Assembly (NCBI GenBank): GCA_029266015.1
Contig: JAJUFK010000082.1
Location: forward strand, 1 to 9,407
From: Bacteroidota bacterium
GTDB taxonomy: Bacteria > Bacteroidota > Bacteroidia > Bacteroidales > UBA1715
DNA length: 9,407 nucleotides
Direction: 5' to 3'
Shown: positions 6,620-9,407 of the stretch, one piece after another
Layout of the letters: every line of letters begins with the position of its first letter
Numbering within the stretch: the stretch's first letter is position 1
Notes under the pieces: generated by a model
What the model saw: the letters and a program-made list of their open reading frames with translations, nothing else
What the model was told of the DNA's origin: nothing
Database searches by the model: none
Translations under genes and position numbers: made by a program

Positions 6620-6651
6620 CGTATTATAGAATTATATATTTTAAAAATCAC

Positions 6652-9407
6652 ATGAAATTTATTATTTCAACTCTTGGGGTTTTGTTTTGTTTACTTTATT
6701 CTACTAATGTAATTCAAGCACAATCAATTTTAAAAGAAGGCACATGGGTAAAAGTAGCATTAACAGAATCAGGCGTTTATAAAATTACTTATGATGAATT
6801 GTTGCAAATGGGGTTACCTAAAGCACCATCGGTACATATATATGGCAATGGTGCCAAAGAATTACCTCTCATCAATTCCAATGAATTACCAAGCGTACTA
6901 AATGAAATTGCCATTTGGATTGAAAAAGGTTCAGATAACATATTTAATTCCGGTGATTATATCCTGTTTTACGGTGAAGCTACAAGTGGTTGGATATACG
7001 ATACTGTACAATCTATGTATACATACATGTCGCACCCATACTGTTCTATGAATTACTATTATATTACAACCAATTCTACAGCTCCCAAAATAATACAAAC
7101 AAGTTCACAAGTAACACAACCCCACACCAAAACAACCTCTAAATTTGATGATTTATATATATATGAACAAAATACTGCAAATCCACTTAAATCAGGCAGA
7201 ATGTGGTTTGAAAGCATTTCTAATAAAACCGTTACATTTTCTATTCCCAATATTGCAATACAAGAACCAACATATATTCATACTCAAATTGCCGGACGAC
7301 ATTACGATACCGGCAAATTCTTTATAAAAATAAACAATCAAGCCTTTGATACTATAAGTATATGGAATACATCAAATAATAACCCATATGCGGTTTTACA
7401 ATCAAGCAGAAAACAATATACAGCCAGTTCTACTAACCTATCTATACAAATTTCAACAAATATTTCCGGGGTTGACAGTCGTGCATTTTTAGATTTTTGC
7501 AGTATTCATGCTCGTAGTCATCTTTCATTCAACTATTCACAATTACTCTTTCGTGATATACAATCAGTTGCTCCCAATAGCTGTACACAATTTGAAATAA
7601 ATTCAAACACACAAGCTACAATTTGGGATATTTCATCACCTGCAAATCCTCAAAAAATCATTACACATTTTGCAAATAATACTATTACTTTTAAAGCATT
7701 ATCATCTCAATTGCGTGAATACATTGCTTTCTCAAATCAATTTAAATCGGTAACTTTTGTTAGTACTGTCCAAAATCAAGATATACTGTCCGATACTGAT
7801 TTTGACATGATAATAATTTATAATAATCCTTCTTTTATACCATATGCACAACAAATAGCTTCGGTTCATGAAACATATGACGGATTACGCACACGAATTG
7901 TTAATCAACAAGATATTTTTACAGAATTTTCTGCTGGAAGAATAGACATAAGTGCTGTTCGTAATTACGTGCGATGGGTTTATACAAAAAACAACGGCAA
8001 ATTACAATATGTATTACTCTTTGGTGACGGTACATATAATAATAGTTTATGTAATAATAACAGCAATTACATAGTTACATTTCAGTCAAATGAAAGTTTA
8101 TATTCTCACGCATCATTTGTATCCGACGATTTTTTTGGATTATTAGAAAACGGTAAAGGTGTGAATTCTCAAGATAAATTTATTGGAGAATTAGATATTG
8201 CAATTGGACGATTTCCGGTAAATACAATAAAAGAAGCCGAAGCTGTGACACAAAAAACAATAGATTACATAACAAATCCATCACATAGAGGAGATTGGCA
8301 GAATATATTATGTATGCTTGCAGATGATGCCGATGACAATCAAACTTTTCATATGAGTGATGCCGATAATTTAGCTCAAAATATTATAACAGAATATCCA
8401 TTCTTTAATATTGAAAAAATTTATTTAGACGCCTATAATCAATCAATTAGAAGTTCCGGACAAAGGTATCCCGATGCAATGAACGCTATAAATGAACGAA
8501 TGAAAAAAGGTTGTTTGGTATTTAATTATACAGGACATGGCAGCGAAGTTCAAATGGCTGCAGAAAATGTAATAAATGCTTCTACTATTGAATCATGGAA
8601 AAACAATACTAAATTACCACTTTTTATAACAGCATCATGTGAAATAGCAAGGTTCGATGAACCCTCTATTACTTCTTTAGGAGAAAAATTTATTTTACAA
8701 AAAAATGGCGGTGCTATAGCTTTATTCACGACTACACGAGTTGTATATGCATTTTCCAATTATACACTTAATAATAATATATACAAATATGTATTTACGA
8801 GAGAAACGAACGGCAAACCTATTTCAATAGGAAAAGCTTTTGTACAAGCAAAAAAAATAACACCAAATGATTTTAATCAAAATAAACGCAGTTTTACGTT
8901 ATTTGGAGACCCCGCATTACGACTTGCAATTCCGGAATACAATATAACAATAGATTCTATACAACATATAGCATCATCAATGTTTACCGATACACTTAGA
9001 TCTAATTCTGTTGTTCATATTCAAGGTTCTATTACCAATGTTGAACATTCAAAAGTATCGTCATATAATGGAACAGCATATATAAAAGTATTTGACAAAA
9101 CTCAAAAAATAACAACTCTTGGTAACGATGGCAGTAATCCATTTGATTTTCAAGTTCAAAATAATATTTTATTTCAAGGCAAGACTCGTATTACAAATGG
9201 TTCATTTGCAACAGAATTTATTATTCCACAAGATATTTATTATTTTGAAGGTAACGGAAAAATTAGTTTATATTGCACTAATGATACAATTCAAGGAACC
9301 GGATATCTTACTGTTCCTATAAACGGAACAAATGACAATGCCCCATTTGACAATATAGGCCCCACTATTAGAATGTATATGGGCGATACATTATTTGTTT
9401 CGGGTAA
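6652..9407 (+). CDS. porU: PorU, type IX secretion sortase, peptidase family C25 (3' partial)
   Basis: PorU is the cell-surface protease/sortase of type IX secretion: it cleaves the C-terminal signal domain from exported cargo and, in Porphyromonas, joins the new C-terminus to A-LPS. The frame is open from ATG 6652 to the right edge (918 codons, no stop); known PorU proteins are longer than 1,000 residues, so the C-terminus is missing. Seen: a signal peptide (1-23, cleavage after IQA), the N-terminal GTWVKVALTESGVYKI (30-45) typical of PorU, then a gingipain-like C25 domain from about 384: LLFGDGTYN (455-463), SDDFFG (491-496), IGRFPV (518-523), NYTGHGSE with catalytic H629, TASCEIARFD with catalytic C663, and LFGDPALRL (750-758). 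The His-Cys spacing of 34 agrees with gingipains. Beta-rich domains follow; NIGPTIRMYMGD (901-912) is a motif I associate with PorU. It has an ATG start with no earlier in-frame ATG, and is divergent from the PorP/SprF-gldJ pair. Confidence 0.92.
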   Translation, partial: MKFIISTLGVLFCLLYSTNVIQAQSILKEGTWVKVALTESGVYKITYDELLQMGLPKAPSVHIYGNGAKELPLINSNELPSVLNEIAIWIEKGSDNIFNSGDYILFYGEATSGWIYDTVQSMYTYMSHPYCSMNYYYITTNSTAPKIIQTSSQVTQPHTKTTSKFDDLYIYEQNTANPLKSGRMWFESISNKTVTFSIPNIAIQEPTYIHTQIAGRHYDTGKFFIKINNQAFDTISIWNTSNNNPYAVLQSSRKQYTASSTNLSIQISTNISGVDSRAFLDFCSIHARSHLSFNYSQLLFRDIQSVAPNSCTQFEINSNTQATIWDISSPANPQKIITHFANNTITFKALSSQLREYIAFSNQFKSVTFVSTVQNQDILSDTDFDMIIIYNNPSFIPYAQQIASVHETYDGLRTRIVNQQDIFTEFSAGRIDISAVRNYVRWVYTKNNGKLQYVLLFGDGTYNNSLCNNNSNYIVTFQSNESLYSHASFVSDDFFGLLENGKGVNSQDKFIGELDIAIGRFPVNTIKEAEAVTQKTIDYITNPSHRGDWQNILCMLADDADDNQTFHMSDADNLAQNIITEYPFFNIEKIYLDAYNQSIRSSGQRYPDAMNAINERMKKGCLVFNYTGHGSEVQMAAENVINASTIESWKNNTKLPLFITASCEIARFDEPSITSLGEKFILQKNGGAIALFTTTRVVYAFSNYTLNNNIYKYVFTRETNGKPISIGKAFVQAKKITPNDFNQNKRSFTLFGDPALRLAIPEYNITIDSIQHIASSMFTDTLRSNSVVHIQGSITNVEHSKVSSYNGTAYIKVFDKTQKITTLGNDGSNPFDFQVQNNILFQGKTRITNGSFATEFIIPQDIYYFEGNGKISLYCTNDTIQGTGYLTVPINGTNDNAPFDNIGPTIRMYMGDTLFVSG

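Noticed and set aside
8550..8759. 69-codon minus-strand open frame within porU
   Set aside because: Overlaps the catalytic cysteine region of porU on the other strand; no independent support.
9119..9322. 67-codon plus-strand open frame out of frame within porU
   Set aside because: Lies in another frame of an uninterrupted porU frame; composition is Ile/Lys/Phe-rich noise.
1..9407. CRISPR array, tRNA/rRNA genes, toxin-antitoxin or defence genes
   Set aside because: No regularly spaced repeats, cloverleaf-like sequence or matching protein motifs were seen; nearly all of the window is accounted for by known-family genes and short intergenic gaps.

Overview
The window comes from a strongly AT-rich member of the Bacteroidota, the phylum once called Bacteroidetes. 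The evidence is a set of type IX secretion / gliding proteins almost confined to that phylum (PorU, a PorP/SprF-type barrel, GldJ), -7-like promoter elements fitting the Bacteroidetes consensus TAnnTTTG, and the general absence of Shine-Dalgarno sequences. Genus and species cannot be read from the sequence; GldJ together with PorU fits both Bacteroidales and Flavobacteriia-like lineages.

Layout. Bases 1-136 are the right end of an insertion sequence, probably IS982 family: the last 40 codons of a transposase and a probable terminal inverted repeat. It abuts the 3' end of nadD (NAD biosynthesis, minus strand). Divergent from nadD is a two-gene plus-strand unit, an inositol-monophosphatase-family phosphatase (suhB-like) overlapping a GT2 glycosyltransferase by an ATGA. 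This unit runs tail to tail, with a 6-bp overlap, into murF (peptidoglycan precursor ligase, minus strand). A strong hairpin terminator at 3983-4002 separates murF from the gldJ gene upstream of it. gldJ is the second gene of a minus-strand pair with a PorP/SprF-family outer-membrane protein gene. Divergent from that pair, and running off the right edge, is porU, the C25-family protease that acts as the type IX sortase.

Function. The right-hand 5.4 kb is a type IX secretion locus. PorU removes the C-terminal signal from secreted cargo at the cell surface, GldJ is a periplasm-facing outer-membrane lipoprotein of the translocon/motility machinery, and the PorP/SprF barrel is an outer-membrane partner or anchor. 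murF beside gldJ and porU matches an arrangement I recall from Flavobacterium. The left half is housekeeping (NAD synthesis, a phosphatase, a surface glycosyltransferase) next to a mobile-element end.

I do not see a clearly undescribed system. All full-length genes belong to known families. The points most worth a second look are the IS end beside nadD, the compact divergent promoter region of the secretion genes, and the extra PorP/SprF gene inserted between porU and gldJ.
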